Source of the DNA: an uncultured Prevotellaceae bacterium
GTDB taxonomy: Bacteria > Bacteroidota > Bacteroidia > Bacteroidales > Bacteroidaceae
DNA: 43,841 nt
Reading direction: 5' to 3'
NCBI GenBank assembly: GCA_947166345.1
Contig: CAMVDU010000001.1
Location: 75,260 to 119,100, forward strand
The notes beneath the pieces were generated by a model that made no database searches, was not told the origin of the DNA, and worked only from the letters and a program-made list of their open reading frames with translations. The position numbers and the translations under genes were made by a program. This document shows positions 41,931 through 43,841 of the stretch, piece by piece (the first letter of the stretch is position 1; each line of letters begins with the position of its first letter).

Positions 41931-43107
41931 TATCGATGAGCTCCTGACAGTGGCCTGGCAAGATGATGTGATGATTGCCGATAGGCTCGGTCAGGAAATA
42001 CGAGGCCAGGCGATGGTCCGTCAGCTGTATGACCTGTTGGGTTCTGCAGAGGTCGGCCTTCGCCTGGTTTCTGATGAGTGTCCCCTCAGCCACGAAGTAG
42101 CGCGACAGGTCGCCAGCCACCTTGAAGATGGTGACAGGTCCCTCTTTCATGTAACCTCTGATGCCCACGCCGATGCCCGACTCGAAGTGTGTGTCCAACT
42201 CGTAGCGTTCCACCATGTTCAGGGGTATGGTGCAGTGGGCAAACAGCATCTCGCCTGTTTCAGGGTTGATGCTGGCAGGATTGGCCTGGAAGCCTGTGAC
42301 ACCTGTCAGCGCCTGAGCAATAATCATCGAGAGCATGGCTGGCACGTCACCCTCACAGCCTGCGATGATACCCTGGGCATTCAGTTTTGCCAGAGCGATG
42401 CAGCCTGTGTTCCTGACAGCTGTCAGCAGGTCGAAGCAGCGGATGGTGAGTCCTTGCAGCTGATGGCGTGCTACCAGCACCTTCAGGGCGTCGTAGATCT
42501 GGTTGGCACCAGGCAGGGCTTGTCTGATGGCTTCGCTGGGAGCCTTCTCCTCAACGGTTCTCAGGGGTGTTGTCTTCAGTTCGTCCAGCAGCTCCTGCAT
42601 GGGGATGTCTATGAGCTGGATGCCTGTGCTCTGGTTGACCTGTTGCTTGTCTGCAGAACTTGATATCAGCCAGTCTGAGGGCTCGCCGATGATGCCCAGC
42701 CGACAGCCTTTCAGCCACTGTAGGGCCTCGCCTGCCTTCTCTAACAGACTGATGCGTCTGGCAATGTAGTCGGCACTACCATGAATGATCTCTCCCCTCA
42801 GTTTCTGTTGCCTGAGAAACGACAGAATCTCCATCGATGCTGCCAGCGAGTTGCTCTTGCCTGATGTCAGCAGGTAGAACGGACGTCCGGACTGTGTCTG
42901 CAGCGTGGGCAGCAACTTGCGGAAGATACCTTCTGTGCCTCCTGTCCTGACGTAGATGAGGTCGAGGGTATGACTGCCGTAGTCGGCATAGTCGTTGCCC
43001 TTCATCTCATACTGTATGTTCAAACTGCCCAGAAACGACTGGGTCACCTGGCTCACGGCCTGTTCATCGTGAAGTTCCGATGTTAGTGTGTATATTGCTG
43101 TGCTCAT
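41905..43107 (-). CDS. L-fucose isomerase-like protein (COG2407)
   Basis: 400 residues. The C-terminal half fits the FucI/AraA-like fold: IRCFDLL, GCIALAKLNAQGIIAGCEGDVPAMLSM, EMLFAHCTIPLNM (metal-type His) and FAEGTL-like YFVAEGTLI, ending IGNHHIILPG. Proteins of this group are annotated as sugar isomerases but most are uncharacterised. Isomerase activity on fucose would offer a phosphorylative route, yet no fuculokinase or aldolase gene is present. It overlaps the fucosidase 3' end by 26 bp on the other strand, and its upstream spacer is a CTCGT-type array. Confidence 0.78.
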   Translation of the reverse strand: MSTAIYTLTSELHDEQAVSQVTQSFLGSLNIQYEMKGNDYADYGSHTLDLIYVRTGGTEGIFRKLLPTLQTQSGRPFYLLTSGKSNSLAASMEILSFLRQQKLRGEIIHGSADYIARRISLLEKAGEALQWLKGCRLGIIGEPSDWLISSSADKQQVNQSTGIQLIDIPMQELLDELKTTPLRTVEEKAPSEAIRQALPGANQIYDALKVLVARHQLQGLTIRCFDLLTAVRNTGCIALAKLNAQGIIAGCEGDVPAMLSMIIAQALTGVTGFQANPASINPETGEMLFAHCTIPLNMVERYELDTHFESGIGVGIRGYMKEGPVTIFKVAGDLSRYFVAEGTLIRNQAKADLCRTQQVIQLTDHRLASYFLTEPIGNHHIILPGHCQELIDIILQQLLS

Positions 43108-43110
43108 ATT

Positions 43111-43340
43111 TGACGAATGGACGAGTTTTTTGACGAGAAGACGAATGTACGAGTTTTTTGACGAGAAGACGAATGGACGAAATTTTTGACGAGAAGACGA
43201 ATGGACGAAATTTTTGACGAATGTACGAGTTTTTTGACGAGAAGACGAATGGACGAAATTTTTGACGAGAAGACGAATGGACGAAATTTTTGACGAGAAG
43301 ACGAGAGAACGAAATTTTTGACGAATGGACGAGAAGACGA
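43111..43340 (-). repeat. CTCGT repeat array, GAATGGACGA variant
   Basis: About seven units combining TTTTTTGACGAGAAGACG with AATGGACGAAA or AATGTACGAG fill the whole gap between the isomerase-like and GxxExxY genes. The GAATGGACGA and GAATGTACGA words are not found in the arrays at 23-28 kb, so this is a subfamily. Confidence 0.93.
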
Positions 43341-43344
43341 GTTT

Positions 43345-43731
43345 TTATTTTTGGATTTTATGGTATATGCGTGATTTGGGAACTATTTCGAGTTTCTCGG
43401 CACCGAAATTGATGAGGAGTCCATTATCTATTCCAGTAATGTTGAGATAGTTGACTAACTGAACCGAATGTACAAGGGCTAAGCTGTTGACAGCCTTTAA
43501 CTCCAAGATTACTTCTCCTTCTACAAGAATGTCAATACGATAGTCGCCAATGCAGACGTTGTCATAATAGATATGGATGGGCTTTTCGGTCTCTACGGTC
43601 AGACCGCTTTTTTTCATCTCGATATACATCGCATTCTTGTATATCTTTTCTTCAAAGCCGAAAGTCAACTGCTCCCGAACCTTATAGGCACAATCAATGA
43701 TTTCATCTATCAGTTCCTTTGTCGTCATCAT
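43345..43731 (-). CDS. GxxExxY-family protein (PDDEXK_3 nuclease-like)
   Basis: 128 residues. The name-giving motif is present as Gly25-Glu28-Tyr31 in GFEEKIY. A PD-(D/E)XK-type core is seen as Asp67, Glu77 and Lys79 in YRIDILVEGEVILELKAV, followed by the LVHSVQLVNYLNITGIDNGLLINFG block. The biological role is unknown; nuclease activity is inferred. The gene is bracketed by arrays of the CTCGT repeat on both sides (43111-43340 and 43757-43841). Its composition is A+T-richer than that of the fucose genes. Confidence 0.88.
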   Translation of the reverse strand: MMTTKELIDEIIDCAYKVREQLTFGFEEKIYKNAMYIEMKKSGLTVETEKPIHIYYDNVCIGDYRIDILVEGEVILELKAVNSLALVHSVQLVNYLNITGIDNGLLINFGAEKLEIVPKSRIYHKIQK

Positions 43732-43756
43732 TATCGTATTAAGTATTAAAATAAAT

Positions 43757-43841
43757 TCGTTCTCTCGTCAAAATAAATTCGTTCTCTCGTTCTCTCGTCA
43801 AAATAAATTCGTTCTCTCGTTCTCTCGTCAAAATAAATTCG
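43757..43841 (+). repeat. CTCGT repeat array, AATAAATTCG variant (runs off the window)
   Basis: Units of TTCGTTCTCTCGTCAAAATAAA repeated about three times up to the window end. The orientation is opposite to the array on the other side of the GxxExxY gene. Confidence 0.92.

Overview
The window looks like chromosome from a member of the Prevotellaceae (Bacteroidota). Promoters have the Bacteroidota form TTTG-N19/20-TAnnTTTG and few starts carry Shine-Dalgarno sequences. The gene order ftsX-DUF3098-uppP-truB-queA-folK, a DUF4199/glycosyltransferase/DUF6452/DUF6048/ApbE operon, a smalltalk peptide, and secreted proteins with a 'KGIYIVNGKK' tail all fit that group. Most spacers are filled with short tandem or dispersed repeats.

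Layout. 1-3.8 kb holds a truncated class II aldolase gene, typA, thyA and a convergent rpsO. 4.3-4.8 kb holds a cupin lipoprotein. About 4.9-17.6 kb is a visibly A+T-richer defence-type island. It contains an unknown gene paired with a PIN nuclease, eroded remnants of two other defence genes, a DUF1016/YhcG nuclease, and a type I restriction-modification operon in the order hsdM, hsdM-hsdS fusion, AlbA_2/GHKL gene, hsdR. The operon has two different methyltransferase subunits, one of them fused to the specificity subunit. Upstream of it lies about 1 kb of non-coding DNA with an operator-like palindrome, nested hairpins, a 22-bp phased array and a MITE-like element. 17.9-23.7 kb is core metabolism and cell envelope. 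23.8-28.5 kb is a minus-strand operon with the same CTCGT-type repeat in several gene junctions. 28.6-31.7 kb is a secreted esterase operon. 31.8-32.8 kb is a repeat-rich region with inverted-repeat ends that encodes the smalltalk peptide, followed by the SRP RNA and tRNA-Thr(TGT). 33.1-43.1 kb is an L-fucose locus: AraC regulator, mutarotase, two dehydrogenases, FucP permease, lactonase-like amidohydrolase, GH29 fucosidase and a fucose-isomerase-like protein. A GxxExxY nuclease-like gene at the right end is bracketed by arrays of the CTCGT repeat.

How it works together. The fucose genes suggest release of fucose by the secreted GH29, uptake by FucP, anomer conversion by the mutarotase, oxidation by an aldo/keto reductase, lactone opening by the amidohydrolase and a further oxidation by the zinc dehydrogenase. 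The dehydratase and final cleavage enzyme are not in the window. The island genes can be read as a restriction system plus accessory nucleases.

The most unusual observations are the two-M type I system with a fused M-S subunit; a 30-bp intergenic repeat inserted in frame in the catalytic loop of folK; the 22-bp phased palindromic array; a dispersed hairpin whose loop is inverted relative to its flanks; and a repeat with strong orientation bias at gene 3' ends.
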